A stretch of DNA of 64,000 nt, from NCBI RefSeq assembly GCF_964199755.1, contig NC_133918.1, positions 1,798,001 to 1,862,000 of the forward strand, read 5' to 3'. Position numbers and translations under genes: made by a program. The notes beneath the pieces are model-generated. The model saw only the letters and a program-made list of their open reading frames with translations. It had not been told where the DNA came from and did no database searches. Positions 1 through 11,600 of this stretch are shown here, in pieces (position 1 is the stretch's first letter; every line of letters begins with the position of its first letter). The stretch comes from Larus michahellis. Taxonomy: Eukaryota; Chordata; Aves; Charadriiformes; Laridae.

Positions 1-2982
1 CATTCAGCAGCAAGATGGCTAATGCTTTCTTTGGGTTCTCTCTGAAGACTTCCAGGGTGCAAATCATCGTCGAAAATTATCAGTGTGTGAGGAGGTTCCT
101 GTTTTGGGGGAGGAGTTTGTATGTGTGTTTGTTAGTGTAAAAGAATGGTCGACTTTTATTTTTGTGGCTTTCCATAAATGATGAGAGGATTGGGCATGGT
201 GTGTAAGAAGTAAGCTCTGATTTTTATTTTTTCCCCCAAACAAATGTGTAACTGCATTGTTTAGAGCTGACAGAGAGAATATACTGTCATGGAATTGTCT
301 GAGACCTTCTTGATCTTGTGAGATTTGAAACCACCACATAAAATTAGTAGAGAATGCCCTGATGAACACTGGTTATATTATTTACATTTTTGAATACATT
401 AAAAATGTATTTAATCTAAAGCCTACATACATTAGAACACGTTTCTTTTCCTCTTAGGTGTCAGTACTCAGCTGGGCAGCGTTGTGTTGTAGTCTTCCTG
501 CTGTGGAGTTCAGTCTCTTGCCTGCTTGCTCTAGTGCATGCAGGAAAATGACTTTCCTTGGATAGTACCTTGTCATCACCTTTACAAGCTGTGTAACTAA
601 GAAGATCTTTTCTAGCACTTGTTCCAGATCTTACGGGCTGTGACCTGTGTGTCAGAAGGCTTCTGCCCTTTCTACAGAAGGACTGGACTAGCTTCTAGGA
701 TGATTCTTGGCTGAGTGACATGAACTTTATGGAAGTACTATTCAATACTTGGAATTTTAGGGGAAGAGTATTTAAGATCCTGATGTTCAACTGTAGGCAG
801 TGTCTGGAAGTACTGTATATTTTTTTTATATTGTAGCTGTCCACTTGTGGTTCTGCTTGTTATAACTCGATTTGTAAGTAAACATTTTCATTTTTTTTAT
901 ACTGCAGAAATAGCAAGATTTGAGGAGTTTTCAGTGAATAAACAGAAATTGATGCGTTCCTAAATGTCTGGTTTTTAGTCTGAAGAAGTGCTCTACAGCT
1001 GAGACCGCAGTTCTCCATGGTTGTTGATCTAAATGAAATTTGTTCAGGAGGTTTTAAGCCCAGCAAAATCAGGAGGGGACAAGATCAGAAGCCGTGTTCC
1101 ACTCTTAAGACAGGAAATTGATGACTTGTGCATTTCTGTTAGGCATTTTGAAGACTCCCTTGTAGAGGATATGTGCCTGTCAGCTGTATGTAACCTGCTT
1201 CTGCCACCTGCTTTTCCTGAGGACCATTTATGAGGAGGCTGTGGCAGAGTGAATCGTTTTGGTGGCAGTAGCGATCTTGTTCCCAGAGGCTGTCAAGAAA
1301 GTGTGCCAAGGGCAGGTTTATTGTCTGTTCATTTTGGCAACACCGCCATGCTCCCATTCGGTTCCTGGGTCAGCTCTGAAATGGACGGGAACTTGAAGTA
1401 TACAAATTCCACTTCAGTGTATCCCGCTTTTCCAGGCGGCTATGAAGCTAGGGACCAGTTGTATTGTGTGGCGTATTGCCTGTGTAAAATGGAGTGCTTC
1501 TGGATTTTAATCTAGGGGTTCATTCTTTGAGTGCTTCACAGAGCTGTCTGTAGAGCCATGCTCCTTCCAACCCACTATTTTTCTAACACTACAAAGCTTG
1601 TTCTTCGTGCAATTGTGCAATTCAAGAGAGGCTCCTTATTTAGAGTGTTCAGAGCAGAATTTGCTCGCCATCAGCCTGAGTGGTCTTGAACTGTCCCTTA
1701 AGGGGGAGGCTGCTGGTTTGATAGCAATTACATGCGGACCCATCCCGGCGCTGTCTTGTTTTCTGAGCGTAGCATCAGAAACAGACCTGTTGAAGCTCTC
1801 TTGAGTGGATTTAAGGATCTAAATGCAGAGGGTACAGAGAGATCTGCCTGAAGTGATGTGCCAAATGCGTAAACTCTGGAGAGGGGTGTGTTTCCAGCAT
1901 TTCCTGCTCAGTTAATAGGTTGCTCAGTCTTCATGGCAAGACAGAAGTTCTTTTCTGCAGTGCAGACTTCTGGGTTATATTTGGGAGTCGAGTACCTGAA
2001 AATAAGAATGTGAAAATCATAGCTGAATTTTAAATGTGTATATGCTTTTCTATTGGATTAATTCCTAAATGTGACGCACTATAAAGCCATTTGTATCAGC
2101 AGTTTTGCAGAAGCCTCTTCCAGAAATGCAGGAGGGAACCTCCAGGAGAAAAAAAGGCGCTCTTGATCCAGATAGCGCCATTCTGCTTGCTGAACTCCAC
2201 TGAGAAATGGGACTGGGTCTTGCTGGGGTGGGCCCTTTGGGATAAGGGACACTGGTTCAAGGTCACTGTGCAAATCTCTCCACTTAACAAGCTTGATCTA
2301 AACACTTTGGAAAAACTCAGTGTGGAATCAGCGAGCTGTTGCTTGTGCTGTGAATGTATTTATTTAGTGCATTGAGATTGGGGACGACCAAATACGTGAC
2401 AGCCATCTGGGTTTGAATGTGGGGGGCTCATTCCTTCCCCCATCTCTTATTAAAGTATAAAGTTAAATATATATCAAATACTGCAAGCAGTCTGGAATTT
2501 GATATTAAACTTGAACTGATGAAGGATGTTGCTTGGGGAAATCGGTGTGTTTTCCCAGGAAGCCTCAAGCTTTCCTGTGTTTTTGATTTGCAAAGTGGGG
2601 TATTTTTATCCAAATGGATTCAATGTTATTCTACCACTTCTTGATACTTAGTGCTTAGGAAGGTTTTGGTTGTTTCTCCTCTTTCCTCGTAGCCCAGGCT
2701 CTTTGCTTGGCTAACAGCTCCCCTAATTTGCTGTGGTCTTACCTGGCTAAGGTAGATGCCAATTAAATCTGCATTTTTTCGGTCATGCAGCTCTCCTGCT
2801 ATTGCTGCTCTGAAAGCAGCAGGAAAGACTGAAGAGTAAAGCAGGAGGGTAGAAAACATATTCTATTTTTAGGAAAAGATTGGCTTATCTTGTATTTGCC
2901 CTAGCTAGGGGGATAATGTTTCCAGAGACCTCACATGCTTAACGGCTGCATAAAGGCTGGGTTAATTTTAACTGCCTGGCAG
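1..2982. other. No gene recognised; upstream flank of the Kelch gene
   Basis: I see no exon with convincing protein similarity, no RNA gene and no clear interspersed repeat here. Open frames are short and lack family motifs. The stretch may hold the promoter and untranslated first exon of the Kelch gene that begins at 2992: an acceptor-like site (ctgcctggcag) ends at 2982, ten bases before the ATG. This is inference only. Confidence 0.4.
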
Positions 2983-2991
2983 TCAGGAAGC

Positions 2992-5576
2992 ATGGAACCT
3001 GCACAAGAACCAGAGGAGCTGGAACCTCAGACAGAAACGATTGCAGACACAATTCTTGAGGTTGGAGAGAGACTCTTTCAGGTCAGCCGTAGGGTACTTT
3101 CAGTACACAGTCGTTATTTTGAAGCCATGTTTTTTGGGGGGGCGAGAGAGAGCTCTGAACACCACATAGTGATCAGAGGGATTGACGCAGTGCCTTTTCA
3201 GGCACTACTTGAGTTCACTCGCACAGCCCAAGTGTTTATAGGTCAAGAAAATGTGATCAGCTTACTGGAAACAGCTGATTTTTTTCAGTTTGACAGGGTG
3301 AGACTGTTGTGTGAGAAATTTCTGGAGAGAGAACTGCATGTTTCCAACTGCGTGGGCCTGATGACCTACTCGGAGCAATTTGCCTTTATAGATTTGTATG
3401 CGTCTGCTATGAATGTGGCTCTCACTCACTGGGGGGATGTGATGTGCCAGGAAGAATTTAAGGCACTACCCAAAGAAATGCTGATGCAGCTTCTAAAAAG
3501 CGATGACCTCTTCGTTTTGCGAGAAGATGTGGTTTTTGACAGTATTATGAGGTGGATAATGGAGGACCCAGCAACGAGAGAGGAAGACTTTCTGGATTTG
3601 GTGGGCGAAGTCAGGGTCACTTTTCTGAGCTTGTCCTTCCTTGATATCTTGGTGAAACGCAGCAAGCACCCTGGAGAGACAGATACCTTTTCCAGACTAA
3701 TAAAGAAGTTAGACAGCTGTCCTCCACCCAGCTGGCAAAATACAGAACTGCGTCCTTATGCTGGTCGGAGCTATGACACCTTATATGTTCTGGGAGGAAA
3801 GCATGACAAGGAACAGCAAGAATTATTTCTTTTTCAACCTAAAACAGGGACCTGGCAGGCTTGTTCTCCACTGCAGCGCAGGAACCTCACCCAATATGCA
3901 GTGGCAGCAGTAGGTAACTTACAGAGAAGTGGGACTGAGCAAGTCCAAACAGAAGTTGAGACCCAAATGCAGGGAGTTAGCTGCTTCCCCTGTAAAACCG
4001 CATTATTCAGTGTTGCTAAAACTTCATTCATATTTGTGTTCATATTCATTTGAAGAATGGTTTTGTTTTCCTTGGTCCTGGGAGAATCTTGGACAAGCTG
4101 AATAGCAGAAACTATTGAACTCCTTAGATTAGCTTTATCTGGAGTGAGTCTAATGACTTCACTTTAAGAAGGATATTTTTTTGGCCTTCTCTTTCCTGGT
4201 GGTTTTCGCAGATGGTAGCTTCTGATTTATAGTTGCCGTTAAGTTAAACTTACCCATGGATGTTGCAAAATCTTCATACTTAAAGATTTTGAAGACAACT
4301 CAATACCATGGCTTCCCTTATTTAGTGTTGGTGATAGTCCCATTTCAAGTGGGAATTTGGCCATGAGATCCCCAAGGGTTCTCCCAGCCAGTGTTTCCAT
4401 GATTCCCTCCAAGAGTGGGAGCAGACTTGGAAGGACTTGCTGTATCTTGCAGGTTGGCATATCTGTGCAGATGAGGAATAAAATACTGCAAACTGATACA
4501 AAGAGCAGTAATTTTCTCTGCTCACCTTGGGCCTCATCGGTACAGCCCAGGGGAAAAATGAGAACCATAGTTCCCAGGAGCAATTTTCAGCCTTTGTATA
4601 ACTGGTACTTTTCTCCACTGTCTTTCCAGGGAGCTTCCTTTTTGTGACAGGAGGATATTTCCGGGATGGGTTTGTGTGGTATAGTGTGGATTGGGTGCTT
4701 ATCTACAACTGCTTGGACAATAGCTGGCTGGAAGGGCCTGCCATGAAGAAGTCCCGCAATAGCCATTGTGCAGTAGGTGCAGGGCTCTACCTGTATGTAC
4801 TTGGAGGGAACACAGATGAAGGGATAATCCCAGCAGTGGAGCGCATGGCTTTGATGGAGTCAGAGTGGGAAAGCATGAGTCCTATGGCTCAGCCTGTGGA
4901 GAGAGGAGATGCGGTCAGTGTGGGAACCAGGATCTATGTGGTCTGTGGCCTGGATGAAAATGGACACGTATATGATGGAGTGCAAAGGCTGAACACAGAG
5001 ACGGACAGCTGGGATGTCATCTCATTCTCCCCGCTTCCAAGGTAAGAAATAATTTTCTGGGACCTGGCAGGAGAAGAAAGGTTCTAGTGTTGTTCCTGCT
5101 CCAAGAAGAAGTTGGACTGGAGAAATCCAGAAGGCGTGCCCCACCGACACTTTTGTGGTTCTCTGTTTGAATAGGACTCTTGATATGAGGACCAAGGTCA
5201 CACTGAATATTTCGGGGGCCAGATCTTTCTGTTGATTCTCATTAAGGGTTTCTTCCCTCCCAGGTATGACCTCCGCATCACATCGCTGAACGGTGCTCTG
5301 TACACCATAGGAGGGGGAGCTTTTCGATTTGATGTGGAGACCGATGAATGGACCCAGGTGGATGAGGAATGCTTGTCCCAGAAGTTCTTCATGGGATGCA
5401 GCACTGCGAATGGACGAATTTATCTCCTTGGACAGAGGAAGGGGAACAGTGCTCTCCCCGTTGTAATCATCTTTGACCCCTACATTGACACGTGCCAGGT
5501 CATAGATAACAAACTCCCTTGCCCCCTTCCTATTCATGGGTGTGTTTCTGTGAGAAGATTTGATACGTGGGCATGA
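2992..5576 (+). CDS. BTB-BACK-Kelch protein (KLHL23-like), three coding exons
   Basis: Coding exons are 2992-3913, 4630-5041 and 5264-5576 (stop TGA), 548 residues. Joints are AG|GTAACT to TTCCAG|GG (phase 1) and AAG|GTAAGA to CCCAG|GT (phase 2). The order is a BTB domain (about residues 10-105, with RYFEAMFFGGARES), a BACK domain (about 110-215, starting VSNCVGLMTYSEQF) and six Kelch blades (about 260-540), including LYVLGGKHD, LFVTGGYF, LYVLGGNTD and the degenerate IYVVCG and IYLLGQ. The family usually serves as substrate adaptors of CUL3 ubiquitin ligases. Length, blade layout and the ending PIHGCVSVRRF resemble KLHL23 and KLHL24, but the sequence is too divergent for a firm name. The BTB begins late: the usual first helix before 'DxTLxV' is missing, so an upstream coding exon joined at 2983 is possible, since the frame is open through that acceptor. 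I chose the ATG at 2992 because the previous in-frame Met lies upstream of that acceptor. Confidence 0.85.
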
Positions 5577-5866
5577 GCGATGCCAGATCCAGCATAGCCG
5601 AAAGGAAAAAGTCGTGTGTTGTGCAGCTGATGGGAGTTAGGTTGCGTTGTTTGGTCTGTGAATTTTTTTTAATTTTGAAAATAGATCTGTTCCTTCAAAA
5701 CTTTGTCTTTTGTTTCTACCTGGCAAATGAACTTGAAGCAAAAGCCAGTGAAACCTTGGTGTCTACACAAAGGTTGCAGGTCATTATTGAAAATAATGGT
5801 CAGCGTTGTTATCGTACATAAACTCCTTCAGGTCGATGCTAAATAAAGGGATGCTCTGACCTTTGA
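5577..5866 (+). other. 3' untranslated region of the Kelch gene
   Basis: This is the non-coding stretch after the TGA stop, running to about 20 bases past a canonical AATAAA. The end is inferred from the signal. Confidence 0.55.
5842..5847 (+). promoter_or_regulatory. Poly(A) signal AATAAA of the Kelch gene
   Basis: Exact AATAAA, 265 bases after the stop codon, followed within 30 bases by a T/G-rich run (tctgtgtctctgtcc) that fits a downstream element. Confidence 0.6.
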
Positions 5867-8183
5867 CCTCTGTGTCTCTGTCCTTTGAACAGCTGGGAGA
5901 GACAGGGAAGTCTTTGCATCGGTGTTAGAAAATAGTGTAGTAGGAGTAAAATAATAAATCGAGTGTGTGTCATGGGAATCTTCAGCAGGATATATGAGCT
6001 CTTAGTGCTGTAGGACAGAGCCAAAAAAACCCCAAACCCAAACAACCACTGCAGTCAACCCAGTATTAGTATCATTATAGCCTGAAATAAGCAAGTTTCC
6101 CAGGTTATGTCATTATGGTTAAAATTACCTTTATTCCAGGCTGGAGAGCACCACAGCAGGAGGGAGGCTATTCTGGATTTATGCGTTCAGGTATGTGATG
6201 ATAACTATTTGCAAACTGGGGCACTTAAAGAGTCTTGCTTGAGTTTCCTTAGTGCCCTTTGGGTTCTTTGCTGTACTGGCCCAGAAGAAAAATCACTATC
6301 CCAAATGAGGGTGCAAGGAGCCAGGGACCTGCACGTAGCCTTAATTAAAGACTGCGTGCGAGGAAGAGGGTTTGGTGGACTTAGTACAGCAGTAGGGGAT
6401 AGATCTCCAAGGGTGCTCAGCCTCCCAAGCATGGAGAAGCTGAGAGAATGGCTGCCACAAAGTCTGCTTGACTGGGCGAGAAGGGGAGAGTGCAACAGCA
6501 CTGACCCGGGGGGTGTTATTATGACAGGTTACTGTCATCTGCGTTAGCAGAGTCTGTTCTTTGATGTGACGCAGCGATGTTGAAAGGAAAAATGTTCCTG
6601 AACCGCGTGATTGTCATCTCCAGAGAATGGGATAGGCCTTAAAAACCAAGAGGTGTTGGTCAAACGCCAACTCTACCACTGTGAGAGCTATGTCAGGGTG
6701 ACAGGAGATAGTCTATCCGGGCCTGCGAAGGTGGAGCCCTCTCAATCAAGGTTGGCTTCCGCTCCTTGGCTCTAGTCCATCTCTCAGCCTCCAGCCGGGC
6801 TGTGGCATCGCCAGCTCCGTGCACTGAGAGCAGAGCGGGCGCTTCCCCGCAATGAAAGGCTGGGCCTGTTCTGTGAGTCCAACGGCCAGTTGGACTCTTG
6901 TGTTCTGAAGGCTATATGAACCTTTTAAAAGCTGAGATTCTCCTGTATCATTTAGGGCTTTAAAAGAAAACATCATCCCTGGGGGACAGGGTGAAATAAT
7001 TCCTGGGCGAACCCTTACACCGGGTATCCTAACGAGGGGTTTTGCACTCCCAGCAAAGTACAGCTACTTGGGGCTCGGCAACATCCTTCTTGGGGCCGGT
7101 GTCTCGCAGAGATAGGTGTATGTCTTTCAGCATTACTTCCTGCAGGTCTGAATGTCAAAATCCTTCAAGGGAATGCTGGCTCAGTTCCTTCTGCCTTTCT
7201 CCTGCACATCTTTCCTGACTTTATTCATATTTTGCCTTGCGTAGGTCCCATGTGGGAGATGGGCCATGGTTCTTCACAGCGGTGTGCTCTAGTTACGCCG
7301 TACTTCATTCTCCACCTCTTTGCATTTCTCAGAAACAGTTTCCCCCTAGTGTGTGTGTAAAACGTGTCAGACGCCTTGGGAGCCTACTCAAAGCCTGAGT
7401 AGAAAATGTATTTTGAAGACAGTGTTTGCAGGTTTCTGTATATTGTTTATGGATATACACATATACAGAGATTTATCTGTCCTCGGCATTTTCTGAGCCT
7501 TGGAGTTAGCAGTGATGTCAGACCTCCAGCAAGTTTCTGAGAAGATTTTCCCACTGACATAAGATCTGATGTTCTAAAAAACTTCTGCATCATGCAAAAT
7601 CTAGGTAAAACAGACTCATTGGTTTAGGCGTAATTACTTTTTACGTTGACTTTAAATTTTATGGTCTACTATAAATTCTGAAAAAGACATCAGGTACAAT
7701 ATATTACAAAGTGAAAAGTCATCTAACCCCTGAAGTAACCCATTAAAATGTTAGTATTGCAACGCTCTTATTTTCCAATTTTGAAAATGAAACCTCAACA
7801 AAATGAAGATGTCTAAATGGAAAATTTGCGCAGGGATTAAATTACAATTTCTAATGGAAAAGGGTGCATTTGGAAGAGTTTCAGTTGCTTTCAATTGTAG
7901 GAGCCTTCTCCCTAAATAGACATTTAGTTAGCAAAATCTTTTCGACACGTGAACTATTTTGTGTAATTCTTACAACAAACACAGCTTGTGTCAGCTGGGC
8001 GGGCCTGACTTGCAGAAATGGTTTATCCTTCCCCCAGGGCTAACCATTTTACGCTATGCAACTGAGAACTTATTTGCCACTTAAGCATGTGTCTTTCACA
8101 AGCAAGTCCTTTCATGAGGTGGCTGGCGAGGACCGCCAGTATCTTCTGGAATTGCAAATCGATTAAATCTTCAGCAGTTGTAG
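5867..8183. other. Intergenic region between the convergent Kelch and ceramide synthase A genes
   Basis: The two genes point toward each other and this is the gap between their 3' ends. I find no supported exon, RNA gene or recognisable CR1. The stretch at 7400-7980 is A/T-rich, low-information sequence. Confidence 0.4.
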
Positions 8184-8189
8184 TTTATT
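8184..8189 (-). promoter_or_regulatory. Candidate poly(A) signal of ceramide synthase A
   Basis: AATAAA on the minus strand (TTTATT on plus), about 390 bases beyond the stop codon at 8579. It is the nearest canonical hexamer found downstream. Usage is inferred. Confidence 0.4.
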
Positions 8190-8578
8190 ATCTCACGAAC
8201 CTTTGGGGAGGTTTTGGGATAACCACAGGAAGGTGTCGTAACTTAAGCAGCTTGTTCCACCCCTCTTCTCCTGGTTACAGTGAGACTTTTGTGGGTAGAC
8301 CTTTTTTTTTTTTTTTTTTTTTTCATGGATAAATGATCATAGAGTAGTTGTAAAAGAATGGTCCCAACAGGAGAAGCGAGGAAAACATCTCCTGAAGTGA
8401 CTTAACTGCCTGTCAACGCTGTGATGAAATGCACTTCCCTCTAGATATCAGATGGTGCCTTGGGCAGACTACTGTGAAGCCATTTGTGAGCCTGGCTGGC
8501 CTCTCCCCCCAGGTCCCATTCAACCTCCCCACTTTTAAGAGTCTGCCTGGCTCTTGGTATTTTGCAGCAAAGCCCGCT

Positions 8579-8656
8579 CTACTCTTGGTTCTTTGCCAGA
8601 TCTTCTGCTTCGCTCCTGTCACTTTCCTCGGTGTCGCTTCTGGCGTCTTTTCTTTT
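8579..8656 (-). CDS. Ceramide synthase A, exon 10 (short acidic tail)
   Basis: Acceptor CCTACAG precedes [20 protein letters not shown], then five more residues and TAG. The D-x-R-S-D-T-E-E motif is the C-terminal signature shared by vertebrate ceramide synthases and aligns with [10 protein letters not shown] in copy B. The rest of the tail of copy B has no counterpart. Confidence 0.85.
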   Translation of the reverse strand, partial: KRKDARSDTEESDRSEAEDLAKNQE

Positions 8657-11600
8657 CTGTAGGAAAGACAGACAATTGAAATGAGTTGCAAACCCTGTAT
8701 CGTGGTATATATTATGTCAGGTAAATATATATATATGTCAGGTAAACCTGACAGCTAAAATAACAGGCATGACTGTGTCCTTAAAGCCAGTGTTGCGGCC
8801 GTCCCTGCATTGGGACTTAAACTGCCAGAGGTTGATATTGTTATGGTTTCACCTAGCTTTTGAATGCTTTTTTTGCCACCCTAATAATATTCTTGTAATG
8901 TGACCTTCTGAAAATTAGTATTTATTCTGCATATTTTCCTGTGCAGTTTATTACTGTCAATGCTCTGAAAGCCAGCGCCTATTTGTCCAGTGAGCGTATT
9001 GACTGGTCTCCTCATTTTGCAGTCATCTACAAACTTGATCACAAACTCCATCATTTCCTCCAGAAAAACTGTTTTTTCTCTTGATTTAGCTTCACAGAAT
9101 GATAAGGGTTGGCAGGGACCTCTGGAGATCATCGTGTTCAACCCCCTGCCAGAGCAGGGTCACCCAGAGCAGGTGGCACAGGAACGTGTCCAGGCGGGAT
9201 TTGATTCAATGAAGGACTAGTTCAAGTAAGCTGAAGGTGTAACTCCAACACTGTGGTGGGTTATTTTCTGGCCACAGATCACCAAAGCCTTCACAAATCT
9301 ACTCAGAGGTTACCAAGGTGCCATCTGCTTATGTTAGCAAGCCAGTCCAGGGAACTGCCTTCTCTGATGACAAGGTTTCTTCCAATGATCCCTATACGAA
9401 CTCTGGCGTGCATCAAAAGACTGTGGAATGCAGCCGAAACTCAGAGGTGCGAATACACGGTGTGCTATCTACTAGGTTTATGTGTTTGCTCCTTCCTTAC
9501 TCCACTTTGGACACACTGGCAGTTCCTATTCTCCCAAACTGCACGCTGAAAAGCTTCAGGCAGTGAGGAGCAAGGACTGTGGATGGCTCCCGTGTCACTA
9601 GAACACAGCTGTGAAGTAAAAGTGAGTTGCTGCTCTGATCTCCATGAGCAAAGGTATCCATACACCTCCCAGCATGTGACCTCAGAAGCTCTCAGGGCGT
9701 CCCCTTTCTCCCACCCCTTCCCTGCAGGCATGGGATCACCCTGGATCTCATGGTTTCTCATGAGTAGTTGTGGCACAGAGGAGACAAAGATTTTTTCGTA
9801 CCGCACCATGGAGGATGACACCAAAGATCATCTGGATGATTAGATAGGACCAGAAGATGTGCAACAACTGCAGGATCATCAGGAAAGCGTTTATCACACA
9901 GCTTATGAGGAACAACTGAAACTTTGTCACAAAGTAATAGTATGTGCTGTGGGAAAGAGAGAGGAAGAGACAAATCAGAAGACACAACACTAAATCAGGC
10001 CAAGTACCTTCACACTTATCTGGGCAACTACTTGGCTTATGTGTCCCCAGGGCAGAGTGTGACGGATGCGTTCCACCCCTTAACCAAGCTAGTGCTGGTT
10101 TGGTACAGGATCCAAAGGAGGTAAAGGCTTGAGCTGCAGCCGAGAACTACTCTAGTTTCAACCTGTTCTCCAAAAACCCACAAAGGGCACAGTAAACATC
10201 AATACAGATGAGTTCGGAACACTGATCATGTGATTAATGCATAAATAACAGTGGCTTTTTCAAAATTCATTTATGAAAAAACAACCTAAGTTTGGGTACA
10301 AGGAGCCTCATGCATAATTCTTCTAGCGCAATAGAAGCCAACTACAAGCCAACCACTTTGTACCATAAATTTGACGGCCTGAGTGAGCCATCTTTGAGCT
10401 CTCCCTGCGAGGCAGCGTGGCTGCATGGCAGTGCTCTCCCCTTGAGCTGGGACACCTCTCAAGGTTGCTCCTTGACGGCACAGAGACCTTTTACCAATGT
10501 CAGGTATTTGGTAAATGACCAATAGGGCACGCACTTAATAAGGGCTGGAGCCCCTCTGCTGGGAGGACAGGCTGAGAGAGCTGGGGGGGTTCAGCCTGGA
10601 GAAGAGAAGGCTCCGCGGAGACCTTCCAGCCCCTGCCAGTCCCTAAAGGGGCTCCAGGAAAGCTGGGGAGGGGCTGTTTGCAAGGGCATGGAGCGACAGG
10701 ACGAGGGGCGATGGTTTAAACTAGAGCAGGGCAGGGTTAGATCAGCCATTAGGAAGAAGTTCTTTACACTGAGGGTGGTGAGACACTGGCCCAGGTTGCC
10801 CAGAGAGGTGGGGGAGGCCCCATCCCTGGAGACGTTCAAGGCCAGGCTGGATGAGGCTCTGAGCGACCTGATCTAGTTCAAGCTGTCCCTGCTCACTGCA
10901 GGGGGTTGGACTAGGTGGCCTTTAGAGGTCCCTTCCGACCCAACACATTCTAGGAGTCTATTCTATGATTCAATATCACCCATAGCCCTGTAGTCTGGTA
11001 ACTGGTTTTGCCTTGATGACACTGATGATTGCATGCTGAACTGATGTCAATAATCAAGTGCGGGACTAGGTCTGGATCCATCCGCACCTACACTCCTCTT
11101 TGAGAATGAATTTACAAAGCAAGGGCGTCCTTTCTGATCCTCATGACCCAAGAGGAAGGTCTCCCTTACCCTTTCTGCCCTTGGTCTCTCTACGAATCAT
11201 TTTAACTGGAGTGTAACTCGATTTTCCTCTGTATGTTTTCCCGTGCGGTAATTAAGAGAGTGAACCTTGCCATCAAACTTTGCAAAGCTGCGCTTTGTAA
11301 CATCACATTAAAATTGCTTTGCTAACAAACACTTAACAACCGGGGTTCTTTTAGTGATCTAAACCACCCATTCGCAACACGGAGCCGAGCTGCGCTAGGA
11401 CTGCGCCATCAGGCTCCAGGCTCTGCCCAGCCCTTGCAAAGCAGGTCCCAGGGCACCTGCCGAAACTCTGTATTAAAGTTACCAACGACGCGATAGCTTT
11501 TGCAGACAGGTCGGTTATCGGCAACCTGCAATGCTGCCCAGAAGAACCAGAAACCGGCAGCGTTTCTCCTAAAATAAATCCGGAGAGGCGCAATGCACTA

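Noticed and set aside
5022-5537. Minus-strand open frame of 171 codons
   Set aside because: It is antisense to exon 3 and intron 2 of the Kelch gene and has no domain of its own.
8303-8325. Poly(T) runs here and at about 27892, 40502, 45918 and 51127
   Set aside because: Simple homopolymer tracts without SINE or retrocopy sequence attached; kept out as separate features.
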